In this document: in pieces, positions 38,601 to 49,331 of the stretch
Layout of the letters: each line of letters opens with the position of its first letter
Numbering within the stretch: position 1 is the first letter of the stretch
Assembly (NCBI RefSeq): GCF_003672135.1
Contig: NC_039507.1
Coordinates: 7,207,624-7,271,623 of the forward strand
From: Ooceraea biroi
Lineage: Eukaryota; Arthropoda; Insecta; Hymenoptera; Formicidae
Direction: 5' to 3'
DNA: 64,000 nucleotides
The notes under the pieces: model-generated
What the model was told of the DNA's origin: nothing
What the model saw: only the letters and a program-made list of their open reading frames with translations
Databases searched by the model: none
Position numbers and translations under genes: made by a program

Positions 38601-41600
38601 GGGCAGGCTATGCGCGTAGGCGAATTTCTGCTCGTACTTTAATCAGCGTACGCGCTTCCTGTCTCCACCTTTCAAACTCTAAACAATGCGCGGAGGGCGG
38701 AATTGTCGGGCGACTTGCCTCGTCCGGGTATGCTTCGCTCTCCTTTCAGAGAATTCCTGTGCTTTGTTACGCCGGGACGCACACCTCGCGCAAGAAACCG
38801 CATCGATTATGAAAGATGAGAAACTCGAAAATCGCTGGCCCCCAGGTACCTGACCCCGGCGACACGCAAGTTTCTTGGGGGGCGAGAAAAGGGAACGCGA
38901 AAGATAGTAGGCGGACGCGCAAGGAACCCACTGACAATGAACTGGTCGAAGAATCGTACTGATTATTATAATGACAAATTCACAACACATCGAATGGAAT
39001 GATGAATTGCTGGTCAGCAGATAATGCACGGGAGGGATGCGCAACAATAACACCGGCGAGTAATAATTTTAACTTTGTGACACGTGTTCACGCTGGTCCC
39101 GCGATGCTCGGTACAAGTCCGATCACGTTCATTAATGTTTGGGGAATGTATGTTTAGGTATATTTTTTTCTAAAATACTTTTAAGAATCTGTGTGACATT
39201 AATGTATTATTAATTTAAAAAAGTATGATCCTTTTTTAAATATTTTATACTTTTCAAATAAAAAGTCTCTTTTTCTGTATAAATTTAAATATCGCAACGA
39301 ATCGACGCACGATTGTCCGATATTGCTCGCGACGAAACCGAATCCACCGTGATCCGTCCTTCGTCGACTCCCCCGTAACGACTTTACGGTTCACGCTACG
39401 GCCTGATTTCACGGTCTGACCACGGCAACCTCAGCATCTGAACTTTCCCATAGCCAAGACTTTATAATGGTATCGGAGTGAACGCGCGCATCATCTCCCT
39501 TTGAGCTTCCGTCGATTCTACCGCGATCGTCACATGTGCGATATTCCTCGTATGTACGAGGGGATCTACTACGGAGCGGTTTGGAGTGTCCAGAATCAGT
39601 GACGAAGTGGCGACGGGGCGGACAGAGCGGACCGGGACCGAGGGGGTTGATCATGTCTCGACGAGGCTCGAGAAGGGGAGATCGTGGTCCAGTATGCGGA
39701 AGGGGGTATCAATAGCTCGTTAATCGCAACGGAGGGTGGATCCGGGACGATACATATCCCGAACCCCCGCCCTCCCCCCTCCCTCGTTTCTCCCTCCGTT
39801 GGATTGAAATTTATTTAAAACGCGGTGCACCGAGGTGCCCCTGGGGGTTTGCACCGCCGCGTCCCTCTCTTGCTCTCTCTCTCGCCCCTCGTGTGAATCG
39901 CGTAAACGGGGCACAGGTTGCACCGGGGTGCTGGCTGCGGCTCTCGAGTCAAGTGCACGCGAGATTAAACCCTCCTCCATCGCGTCTCGCCTGGACGACC
40001 GCGCGCTTTTCATCGCGCCCGACGAATCCTGAGAACGCGCCTGCCTCCGAGACCTCGTTGTCGAACTTCTCCCACGAGGCCGCTGTTCGTACAGCGCGTG
40101 CACTTGGCCCGCGTCTTCTTTTCACGCGAAACTGCTGTTCCTCGCGAAAGCTAGCAGCCAGCGACATGATCGTGTCACGTGCAAAGTGGGCCAGGAATGC
40201 AGAACGTCTTACTGTCATTTCATGTCGAACTTGTCTTTAAAGCGAAAGAAGTAACTTTCCAGTATCTTAAGGGGGGAGCCTGCTTTAGAACGCTGAAAAT
40301 AAGGTATATTTTACGAATTGTTTTTGGAGAAACTATACAGCGGATCATTATAAAACTTTGATGCATTTATTAGTACATGTTTAAAGATAAAAAAATTATT
40401 TTTTTATTTGAATATATCGCTTGTAGAGGTCGTCCTGGAGAAATCTTAGTGCAGCCGCGTCGCCGGCATTGCAAATTGCTGAGCATTCTCCTGCCTCCGA
40501 ATTTCGTCTAAACTGAAAAATTGAAATATGTTCTCGTTATTTATGAATTCCCATCGTCGATGAACCAAAGAGAGAAGAAAAAAGTTGAAAAGTGCCAAAA
40601 TGGTGGAGCTTAGAACACAAAAGTACGATTTTTAGGCAAAGGTTTTGAACTTTTTCATGCAAAAATAATTGTTTAACTTAATGTTTTTATGAATATTAAA
40701 GGTTCATCGACGATGGGAATTCATAAATAACGAGAAAATATTTCAATTTTTCAGTTTGGATGAAATTTGGAGGCAGGAGAATGCTCACCAATTTACAGTG
40801 CCAGCTGCACTAAGATGCCTCCAGGACGACCTCTACAGGCGATATATTCAAATAAAAAAATAATTTTGTTTATCTTTAAACATGTACTAATAAATGCATC
40901 AAAGTTTTATAATGATCCGCTGTATAGTTTCTCCAAAAAAAATTCGTAAAATTATAATTATACCTTATTTTCAACGTTCTAAAGCAGGCTCCCCCCTTAA
41001 GTCAGTTTCAGTATCTTGCTTTTCAGCTTTGATGAAATGGGCTGAAACGTCGGAACCAAGTTAACAAAACAAAAACGCGGCTTCAATCCGAAAACTAGAA
41101 CTGATAACTTTTCAGAACTGTTTCTGTTATGTAGAATATTAAACGTAAGATTGATTGTGTTAGATTGTATATTTTCTCACAGATAATAGAGTTTGCAGTC
41201 CCATTCGTGAATCAAATTACACGAAAAATGCGGAGACTGTGCGTGAGAAACGGATGAAAAGGAGTTCTCTACGATGAAAACGACGCTAAAGAGAGAAAGT
41301 GGAACGCAGTCATTGCTCCGTTACTTAAGTTGCTTTATAAGAAACGACGCGAGAGATTAAAGACCCGATGCGCGCTGTCAGCGGCTGTTGAAAAGGCTAG
41401 CTTTTATCTGGTTAATTGTGAAGAGAATCATTTTATACGAAGGAAAAGCTGGAGTCACAGAGAAAAAATTATTCAAAAAAGGAAAAAAAAAGGCTATCTC
41501 GTTATCGTTCTCGTGCATTCGCACGTCGATGGCAGCGTAACGTATTCACGTGGGAAATGTGCGCGCTGCAGCAATTTTTCGCAGAAGAAGTAAAAATCCG

Positions 41601-44600
41601 CTTATCACGCGGGGGCGCACGCGTGCAAATACAAAAATGCTGCCGCGCTCCTCCCCCTTTCCTTTATCCGATCAGGGACTCTCGTCCGTTGCCGCGGTTG
41701 ATCCCAATTGTGTGGTCATGATCTGCATTTCTGATTTCATCAATTCGCTCTTGTGACATGTTCGCCTCGAGCGGAGAATGGACGGGAGGTAAGGGCGAAT
41801 ACGGTGTCATTTGCATCGCCGTGCACGATATCGAGGCGGGATAGTTCGTGTTTGATGACGAGGAACAATATGAGGGGCGGTTAACTCACAACTCGAACCT
41901 AGCATTTAACGACAGGATTAATCGCGATCGTGCATTTGAATGGGCCACGAGACAAAGTTGCGAGGGGGACGACACGTACAGGTGTATCCCCGTGGAAATT
42001 TCGGGGGTAGGTGTTACCCAGCGAATTTCAGTTGCAGTTCTGTCAAGGTGTTTGAAGAGTATCAGTTCTCATTTTGAGAAGAGATGGAATGAATCGATAC
42101 CGTGCGGAACAAATTTATAATTAAAATTGGGAATGAAAAATACGCCCGATAAAAATTAAAATAAAATACTGTCTTGGGCAATTATTGGGAATGATATTCA
42201 TTAATATGATGTTAAAGTTGAGACTGGGGATAGACTGACAGCTTCTTTTAAACATTTCACGAATTTATTCTGATTTTATCTTGACGCTGAATAGATTAAA
42301 TGTCAAGATTATTAAAATCACAAGGTATCTGTGCAATCGTGTTTTCTTCATGCTGCGGATAAACTTCGACATTGATCGCAGAAACGTCTGGCACAGGAGA
42401 CGATGCGAAAGACGTGATTATGGTAATATCATTGAAACCCTTGTGAATACTGTAGTCGAAGAATCTCAGCTTGAGAAAATCACTTGCACAGTCTATGCAT
42501 GTATAAACAGCACGAGTGACAAAGCTTGTTATAAAGGTGTAGGAGATATAGGCGAAAGATAGAATCAACATCATAAAATAAATGTAAACTTGGAAAAGTT
42601 AAAAAATTGTGAAAGCAGAAAAAAGTAATCACTCTTTCATCGATTTTTTTAATCGTAAAATTATTGTATTAGAACATGGCAATCGACTATATTTCACCAA
42701 AGAAATGTTAGCAAAGAAGCACGAGTTCAAAAGTGTGTGAAATGTGACTACGAACGACTGCGAGATACGTGTGGAGGTCGCGTCTCTATGACCCCATATG
42801 ATTATATGGACTGAGAAAATCAACGAGAATTATATGCAAGGGAAACGTCACGAGAGAGGAACATCGGGGTTACATTTAAGGGCTCGAGGATGCACCAGCT
42901 AATATAAACATTACACCACTGGGACCAACTTACCGCAGGGGGTTTCTATGCGGGGTGTGTGTCTCGCGGCACGAGTTTCAATAGGAAAATCATCGTATAT
43001 TATATCGCGTTCACATAACTCGTATATACTGACGTTACTATCATAGAGGAGACCATATGTGATCATTTTTGCTGAAGGATCGATAACTTTTCTTTGCTCT
43101 AAAGAAATACTTTCTATCTTTTCGCGTTTCTGAAATATTTTGCAATGGCGTTACATATAATGGATTGCTATAAACGCAATTTTTGATATGGTCAACACAT
43201 GTTTAAGCAAATTAAAGTTAACTAATATATACAATTATTATATTTAAGCATATAATTAAAAATATCTTAAAAATTGTTATTTAATTTTAACCAAAAGATT
43301 AATCGAAGATACCAATAAATGAAATTGTATTAACAAATAATTAAATTATTTTTTAATTAATGTATATTGATTTTTTTTATTTCAGAGTCGCTTCACCGAA
43401 TACGCAGACTCTCACATCCCCTGGTCGATTAGGAGGCCCAATTGAAAGGCTTTCAGTTGAACTAGCACTGTCAGTGTTTATCGTACTAGCCCATTTCGCT
43501 GCAGCCTCGCCTAGATCATTGCCACCTGTGATTTCCTCGAGGGCTTCCGCAGTTTTGGCCGCAGCTTACACGGCAGCCACTCTTGTTGCTGTAAGTTTGT
43601 TTTCTATCACTTTGTATTGGTATCGGTGCAATAAAAAACGATTTAATTCAGTAAAAAGAAATGGCACAAACAGGATACATTAATTTCTGAAGTAATTCAT
43701 AATCAATCGATGAATTTATCTATTATGAATCTTCTAATTATATTTAATACCAATTATATATAATACTATATAATACATTTGAGAAATTTATATTTCAAAG
43801 ATATCAAGATAGTTAACATTTCATTGTGTTTACGTAATAATAAAAAAATATTATAATTAAGTTGTTATTAATAAAATATTTGCGTTTCTTCGCGTATTAA
43901 ATTAAATCCAGCAAATGTTTCTTTCTGCATTAAGCAATCGCAGCAGACGAAAGAGGAAAAGAATGCTCCTTTTGCTGCAATACGCATATTTAAATGAAAG
44001 AACGGCCCTTTTTTCCGCTTTTTGCTTTCTTTTCCGCTGTGCATGTTCTCTCTTGCAACCGCTCTCTGACCAAAAGCATCTCTCGAGCTCTCTCCGATCG
44101 GGCCGACGTCCGCATCTTTAAAGAGCACCTGCCGTTGAACGGGAGAGAGGAGTGGGGTCGCGCGGAGAACGGTGGGCACAGGAAGGTGAAAGAAAGAACT
44201 TGATCCTGGACCCACCTGCTCCGGAACGAGTGTACAATGCATCCCAAGACGAAAAATGACGATATTATCGTTTTACACGTGTTGAACGTCGACCGGCAAA
44301 ATCCAACAAATTCACTGCCCTTCGGCGCGAAATTCCTCGCTCGTCCCTTCTCTGTCCAGTGCGCTGAAACTGAAAGTATCGCAATATATTCGCGCGTGTA
44401 CGTGGAATCGAATTTATATTCATACTGGCTTCGATTATTATATCTTTGAAACTCCACATCACCGTGATACTCATTGCTATCAATATTTTTCAGAGTCCCT
44501 TCTTGAATCCAGCGCGCGCATTGGGTCCGGCCTTTGTCATGAACCGCTGGGACAACCACTGGGTGTACTGGGTGGGCCCGTTGACGGGGGGCGCCGTGGC

Positions 44601-45320
44601 TGCTCTGCTGCACGAGTACGTCCTGAATCCCAAGCGGACGAAGGATTCGCGCGAGGTGGACGATGGCGACAACTCCTCTATGAGATCCGACGAAGACACC
44701 TATGACGACCTGGACAAGCCAAACGGGCCGAAATTCCCCGGCGCGTACGCGACCTATCGTCCGGTGGCCGGAGCATCCTCGTCGATCTATAGTGCACCGC
44801 CGTCTGCGCTGGAGCGCGTCGAGTCGATCTACGGTGGCACCAAGTCACTCTACTGCAAATCGCCGCCGTTGACGCGCGCCAATCTGAACCGCTCGCAGAG
44901 CGTCTACGCGAAGTCAACATCGGGCCCTCGGGACGGCTTGATGATCCCAAAGCCGGGTCCGCTGGTGCCGGCACAGAGTCTCTATCCGATCAGATTGGGC
45001 CAGACCGGCTGCCAAAACGGCGGTGCTACTCGTGAGAACCAAGCGGGGCCAGGCGCTCCGCCGAGTCAGTCATCGCAGAACCACAACAGCACCAATCAGA
45101 ACACGCAGAATCAGCTGCAACAGTGCACGCAGAGCATCTACGGCATCCGCGGCATTTCCACGAGCCTCAGCACTCGGGAGAACGGCATCTACGGGGTGTC
45201 CACCGGCTCCAGCATTTACGGTCGCGCACCGGCGCCGCCGCCGGGTAGCCAAAGCTCGCAGCAATCTGGTCAGAGCGGTCAATCCTCGATGCAGAATCAT
45301 CCACCACCACCGCCGCCGTC

Positions 45321-45351
<31 letters not shown>

Positions 45352-45618
45352 CAGAATGGACCGCTGTCCAGCAACTCGGACACCGGGGCGAACTCCAGAC
45401 GGCCCGAGAGCATGTACGGTCACGTGTCGAGGCGTAGTGACGATTCCGCGTACGGCAGTTACCAGAGCTCGACGCGAGGCAACTACGGCAAGGTCCCCGG
45501 GCCACCGGGCCCGCCGCAATATCGTGACCAGGGTAGACCGAGCCCGGCCGGGCCGCTTCAGCAAAGCCAGAGCGCGCAGAGTAATTTCCAAAGAAATTCA
45601 CCGAATCCTCAATACTGA
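23617..45618 (+). CDS. bib: Big brain, neurogenic aquaporin-family protein
   Basis: Four coding exons with consistent phases: 23617-23932, 27216-27342, 43386-43590 and 44494-45618; 590 residues (Drosophila about 700). The N-terminal cytosolic region is followed by six predicted membrane helices of the MIP fold with both pore motifs: NPA in GGHVNPAVS near residue 110 and NPA in FLNPARALGP near 221. A long cytoplasmic tail follows (about 330 residues). It contains LNRSQSVYAKS and GPLVPAQSLYP, blocks also found in Drosophila Bib, several SIYG repeats, Ser/Gln/Pro-rich sequence and a CAG-encoded polyglutamine run. Known role: promotes Notch signalling in lateral inhibition; water or ion channel activity is debated. 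Introns are 3.3, 16.0 and 0.9 kb, and the first two are loaded with transposons. The helices between the two NPA boxes are carried by exon 3 (ELALSVFIVLAHF, SAVLAAAYTAATLVA). Confidence 0.95.
24032..24798 (-). mobile_element. Internally deleted DUF4817-type transposon in bib intron 1
   Basis: Terminal inverted repeats of about 145 bp start ATACAGGGTGTCCCGGG and end with the complement. On the minus strand one reading frame gives EYTDTHFVYGFCDGNARAAV plus REYQRRFPNRRVPDR, the typical N-terminus of DUF4817 transposon proteins. The next frame gives a C-terminal piece (FTEMQQNFQECRTVTNSVLR, then RCLACIDVQGQHFE). The catalytic middle is missing, so this is a deletion derivative that could be moved only in trans. 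It directly abuts the mariner at 24801. Confidence 0.75.
24801..26088 (-). mobile_element. Mariner transposon, dead copy, in bib intron 1
   Basis: 1288 bp between TA dinucleotides, with TIRs TTGGGTTGGCCAAAAAGTAA. The transposase is on the minus strand, starting near 25924/25903 (MENQKERFRHILFYYFRKGK). An HTH region, the first catalytic Asp in TGDEKWIVY, the second in HHDNARPRT and the third in PPYSPDLALSDYHLF (D,D34D spacing) are all visible. The frame is broken by a TGA after DEPAQST, a TAG six codons before FKGIVYF and a TAA in VTR-KLLQ. The intact catalytic residues suggest recent decay. Confidence 0.92.
27596..28221. mobile_element. 626-bp TIR element with about 100-bp arms
   Basis: The left arm (27596-27695) starts CACAGAAAAAAAGTGTCACA. 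The right arm (28122-28221) is its reverse complement, except for a 4-bp AAGT difference near the tip. TG flanks both ends. The interior is AT-rich with no coding sequence. It is a non-autonomous DNA element of unknown superfamily inside bib intron 2. Confidence 0.75.
29114..29309. repeat. Near-perfect 196-bp palindrome
   Basis: The arms ATCTCACTTTTCGAATTTAC... and their complement meet at about 29211 with almost no spacer and no visible mismatch. It may be a very short fold-back MITE. The outer flanks (CTTAAT and TTACTA) give no clear target duplication. Transcribed as part of the bib intron, it would form a roughly 98-bp hairpin. Confidence 0.85.
30190..30480 (+). repeat. Purine-rich (GA) low-complexity tract
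   Basis: The plus strand is dominated by G and A over about 290 bp (for example GAGGAGAGGAAAACAG). This produces long open frames on both strands, including a 315-codon Ser/Arg-rich frame on the minus strand (29882-30829). No protein family is recognisable, and the openness is explained by composition. Confidence 0.6.
36734..36807 (+). repeat. 37-bp direct tandem duplication
   Basis: The unit TGATGTAATAATTACTTGAA... occurs twice head to tail (36734-36770 and 36771-36807) with a single A/G difference. It is a simple local duplication in bib intron 2. Confidence 0.9.
37096..38342 (-). mobile_element. Second mariner lineage, dead copy, in bib intron 2
   Basis: 1247 bp between TA dinucleotides, with TIRs GGGGTGTGATTTAGTTTTGA (left) and the complement ending CACACTCC. 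The transposase is on the minus strand: the N-terminal half lies in 38174-37578 (MQLPKQHFPHALLLFFNQNK) and the C-terminal half in 37588-37259 in another frame. The first catalytic site reads VTGHEKCIYF, so the Asp of the usual TGDEKW is His. The second, LRDNARPDVA, is kept. The third region reads PAYSPCDYYLF and has lost the residues between SP and DYYLF. It is therefore inactive for at least three independent reasons. Confidence 0.9.
40271..40996. mobile_element. 726-bp fold-back element with TTAA target site
   Basis: TTAA occurs immediately outside both ends (40267-40270 and 40997-41000). The ends read GGGGGGAGCCTGCTTTAGAA and its complement. The arms are about 295 bp each with a spacer of about 135 bp (40568-40700). 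There is no coding capacity. The TTAA target suggests mobilisation by a piggyBac- or Kolobok-type transposase. A shorter relative in style lies at 55376-55732. Confidence 0.85.
45322..45349 (+). repeat. CAG run encoding polyglutamine in bib
   Basis: Nine CAG codons are followed by CATCAG within the bib tail, just after a run of proline codons. Drosophila Bib also has a Gln-rich tail, so this is a family-typical feature that is likely length-polymorphic. Confidence 0.9.
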
Positions 45619-47228
45619 CCATAGGTTGAGAAGTCGATGGATCGCCCATACTGCCACGATTCGTGCGATCGGCGAATTCGCCTCTGCATCGAGGAGTTAT
45701 GAAGACGAAGTAGCGCTTCAGTGATTATTTCGAAAACCTCGCGTTTCAGTGAGAACTTTGCTCTCGGAACGCGAGAACTCGTTCTGGCGAGTTGGAATGC
45801 TGCCACAAAGTGCCATTCGCAGCGGTCAGCTCCGTTGGAATTCATTTTTATCTTTATGCTGCTTCGTTCTGCATCACGCAGAAATATACTACCGTACAAT
45901 GCCGTTCGCGCTCGATAATAAGGCGCCGTTAAGACTTGAGACTTGTAAATAGGTAATAGATTAAGATACGTATGTTAGATTTAAAAAAATGTTTCTGCGC
46001 GACAAATGTCGCAAGTAAACTGCATGATTCGATCGAGAGAAACTTGCGCCGGTGTTTTATAATATCAATTTTGTAATCGGAGACATACATGACGTACACA
46101 CTGTATATTGCTAATAGGCGCGAGCGAGAAATGGGGAAAAAATCGAGGTATGCCGAAGAAAGAAGCTTTATCTTCGATGAACTCTGCTTAATTTCAACAA
46201 CATGAAATCAGCGATCGATCTTTGAGGTGGTTTATGTATATCATTGCATCTAAGTGTAAATATTTAACATGAATATTTTAATTTAATATGCTCGTATTGA
46301 AAAGAGAATATTAATTTTATTTGTATCAGCTGACACTTCCATGCTAAATAATGACTGCATAGAACTGATTTGGAGACTTTGCTCGTGCGGGACAATGGCA
46401 CATTTTTGCGACGATGGAAATAAGCAAAGAAAGTATTACTCGATGAGCAATATTCTGTTTTATATCTCTTACATGTCGCTAGCAAATTACAACGAATATT
46501 AAATTGACGATGATGCCAGCTGATTAACGACATTTGTGTATAATCTGAGTGTTAAGGACACGTACACGCACGTATAGTTAAATTTTGTTTCGATGAATAT
46601 TCTTTCAAAGAATAATTGCATTTTGTGGTATATCAATTATAATATTTTCATTTTAAAGTTTATAACTCAATTTTAGATAATATAAATTATTTGTTACAAC
46701 AAGCGGTATTCCAACTATTCCATAATTGTCTATCGCACACATTTATTAAAAGTTTATTTATGACACGTAATCACCAAATAGAAATTTCGAAAACTCGAAG
46801 TGAATTATATATACGTAAACTAGCTATCAGAAAGTTATTGATGTGAACGCACAGAAATTGTATTATAGAGAAAGAGAAATAGATAGTTAGATCTTTTTTT
46901 TGCATAAACATCATAATTTGTACATACATATTATGTGTATTTATTATAATCTGCATCATGACGTAGTTGTAAGTTTTGATAATTGTTATATTCGTATAAA
47001 TATGCATATATTTCTAATATATACATATTATATAAACTTGAACGTGCAAACATTATAATATGGAATATATTAGAAAATATCGACAATAAATGTGTCTATA
47101 CAAAAATGCATGAAGCGACTTGTTAATTTTCTGAAATATTGTGTCTATATACAAAAACAAATAACAATTATTATTATACACGTAACAATTTTTTCGAATA
47201 CTGTACATTGATGTCTATATCTTAAATT
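45619..47228 (+). other. bib 3' region
   Basis: From the bib stop to about 46 kb the sequence is moderately GC-rich and is presumably 3'UTR. It then becomes AT-rich. No further ORF with a recognisable product is present. Possible polyadenylation hexamers (AATAAA) occur near 47085. Confidence 0.4.
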
Positions 47229-47456
47229 GACAGTAGCGAAGACGTATGTAGTACTGCGAACAGTTCTGGCAAAGAAAAGAAAAATATTTCAACGAAACAT
47301 ACAAAATCTAGAGACTCATATTTGAAATCTGCATGGATTAAAAAGGAAGAGGATATCAGTGATGTAAATGATAGTCCTGGGGAAGAAAGAAGAAGGAAAC
47401 CAAAGGACCATGAAAATTTCGTTCTTCATCCGAACTTTCACAAGGAAAATTATTGA
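47229..47456 (+). pseudogene. Lysine-rich ORF, possible inverted tail exon of RPA43-like gene
   Basis: A 75-codon plus-strand frame starting DSSEDVCSTANSSGKEKKN and ending VLHPNFHKENY, without an ATG and preceded by an in-frame TAA. Its polar Ser/Lys/Glu/Arg composition resembles the disordered basic C-terminal tails of RPA43 proteins. It lies 58 bp beyond the stop of the minus-strand RPA43-like gene but on the opposite strand. It may be an inverted terminal exon or a terminal exon of an unrecognised plus-strand transcript. The link to RPA43 is inference. Confidence 0.3.
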
Positions 47457-47513
47457 TTGTGTTCTCTCCATCTCCATTGACTCTAGATACAGAAGCTAGT
47501 ATCTAAATCGGCA

Positions 47514-48424
47514 TCAATCACATTGTGGATAAATCATACTCTCCAGCAATCTGCAGCCTTCTAAGTAGTCCGACTTCAAAGTACCACAAATAAAAGGAAA
47601 CTTACTCCATTCATTTATTTCTGTTAGGTGGCATCTAATTTGCTGGCCAACTTCTACCTTATCACCTGGCCATTCTTCCATGTTGTATTGTTTTGGAATG
47701 GATACAGTAAACATTTTATGTACCAGCATTATAACATGATCCGCACCTGTTTTATTCACTATACCTGTAAATCAGAAGCTAGTCAAGATCTAATTTATTT
47801 ACAGCAAATAGTAATAATCAACGGAAATATAATTTACCTTTTAAAATGCATCCAACTGTTGGTCGGAATAAATAAAAGTCTGCTTCCACATCAACGTGAA
47901 TGAAGGGGGAATCATAAAATGTATATCTTAGATTGCTAAGCAACTTGGGCTTTTTGAAGTCAAGCACAAAGCCTTCCAAACTAAAAATATAGACAATTAT
48001 AATTAGAAAAAGTAAAGAATTATCTTATAAAATTTCATTTCAGCCAATGTACATATACAAATAATAAATCGATAATAAGAAAAATGAAACATATTCCTGA
48101 AGGTTATAAGATATTTACGTTAATAATAATTAAAATAGTAATTAAAATAGTTATTTTTAAAATTCTCTGCATGGTTTATGAATAAAGTACAAGAGATAAG
48201 TACGTGATATTACGCACTCTCTGTCGTATGTATTCCGAAAGGAATCTAAAATGCTGTTCAAAGCTTTTCGCACATCATTAAAATGATATGGATGACGCGA
48301 GGTGTTTGGTGGTCCTTTGAAAGTACACATGGGAATCCTCATCTTCTACGAGTCCAGTAAGCTCCAAAGTAGTCCACTTCTGGTTTGTGTTCGTTTCACT
48401 TGGAGTAGTACTTTGCGTATTCAT
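47514..48424 (-). CDS. RNA polymerase I subunit RPA43 (POLR1F)-like, frameshifted
   Basis: Three exons on the minus strand: 48424-48218, 47980-47838 and 47764-47514, about 200 residues. The N-terminus MNTQSTTPSETNTNQKWTTL leads into SHVYFQRTTKHLAS. A frameshift near 48295 intervenes before HPYHFNDVRKALNSILDSF. Exon 2 gives LEGFVLDFKKPKLLSNL and FIHVDVEADFYLFRPTVG. Exon 3 gives LVHKMFTVSIPKQY and then KFPFICGTLKS. This order matches the Rpb7-like N-terminal fold plus OB-like region of RPA43, which with RPA14/RPA12-type partners forms the Pol I stalk. Splice phases (2, 1) fit only if the downstream frame is used. The basic tail is missing on this strand. The missing two bases (or one extra) could be an assembly error; otherwise this is a pseudogene or recent duplicate. 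The gene is divergent from Upf1. Confidence 0.7.
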
Positions 48425-49331
48425 TTTATTTCGAGAATTTTAATTAAATAAAAAAACAGACGATATATATGTTATAAATAATTTTCACTTTCCTCGGAAC
48501 ACGAAGTTGCGCGGGAGTACCGCGTTATATTAGGCTATATATCGTTATACGGATTTGTTAAAAGTGCCAGTGGTGTCGATGTTAAATAAGAGTTACATTA
48601 ATTTATATTATTAAAATCTTGAATTATTAAACATAGTGTGAACACATTTTCGCGAGAATAAATACGTTTTGTAATTAAACAACATTACTAAAAAAAAGCA
48701 GTATTAAAAATTACTCCTCGTAGAACTCGACAGTCATTGATGAATTTCAAATTTGTGAAAAATATGCTGATCGCGCAACTACTGCCATCTGCGAGCGTCA
48801 CGGTCGTCCAATGGCTTATCGACTTCGTCGTGACTAGGGTCACCATTGGCGGTCGGCTGCATTCGCGCGTCTCCGGTTTACGACATCTATATAAAATCGA
48901 CCTAAGGGCTACTTCCGCCTCACTCGATCGCTCGCAATCGCTACGCGCGCCCGATCAGCTGATGACGTAACACGGGACGAGCGTGCTGGACAAAATCGTT
49001 GCGTGCGGTCGTGCATCGTGCGCATTCGTGGCGGTGGTGGTGGCGGTGGTGACGGTGTGGGCACGAGGCGAGAGCTACGGCGTAGGAGATAACCCCGCGG
49101 TAACCCGTTTCCGTAAGCCGATCCGCGCCGCGTCGCTTCGCCCCGCGTACCATTCGCTGGCGTTGTCGCGCTTCGGGAAAACCGCCCGCGAGTCGCTGGC
49201 TTCGTCCCCGCTCAGCGGGGGTGTGCAGGCAGAAAGAGAGAGAGGGGGGGGGAGAGAGCGCGTGTGCGTGAAAGCGTACGTAGAAAGAACGAGAACGCGA
49301 AGAGCGAGAGGAGGATCCGGAGTCCGCCAGG
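48425..49331. promoter_or_regulatory. Divergent promoter region, RPA43-like / Upf1
   Basis: About 0.9 kb separates the two start codons. It is AT-rich on the RPA43 side and CpG-rich from 48790. A CRE-like TGACGTAA lies at 48963-48970, next to CAGCTG. A GGT/GGC-rich run (about 49028-49055) and a G-rich run (about 49238-49250) lie in the presumed Upf1 5'UTR. ORFs in this stretch are compositional. Confidence 0.5.

Larger units (their letters stand above)
27343..43385 (+). other. bib intron 2 (16 kb)
   Basis: Bounded by a GTAAGT donor at 27343 and a TTTCAG acceptor at 43385. It holds the mobile and palindromic elements listed separately (27596-28221, 29114-29309, 37096-38342, 40271-40996), a CTT run at 27357-27379, a short CA run near 27545, a GA-rich tract (30190-30480) and a 37-bp duplication (36734-36807). 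No exon of another gene could be supported on either strand. GC-richer patches at 30.2-30.9, 31.5-31.8 and 39.3-40.2 kb have no recognisable coding content and could be enhancers. Confidence 0.6.

Noticed and set aside
44446..44493. N-terminal extension of the large bib exon (MKLHITVILIAINIFQ)
   Set aside because: It is read through intron 3. The splice acceptor at 44493 and phase agreement with exon 3 show that coding starts at 44494.
43990..44613. 207-codon minus-strand frame over bib intron 3 and exon 4
   Set aside because: It overlaps the conserved second NPA exon in antisense and shows no protein signature.
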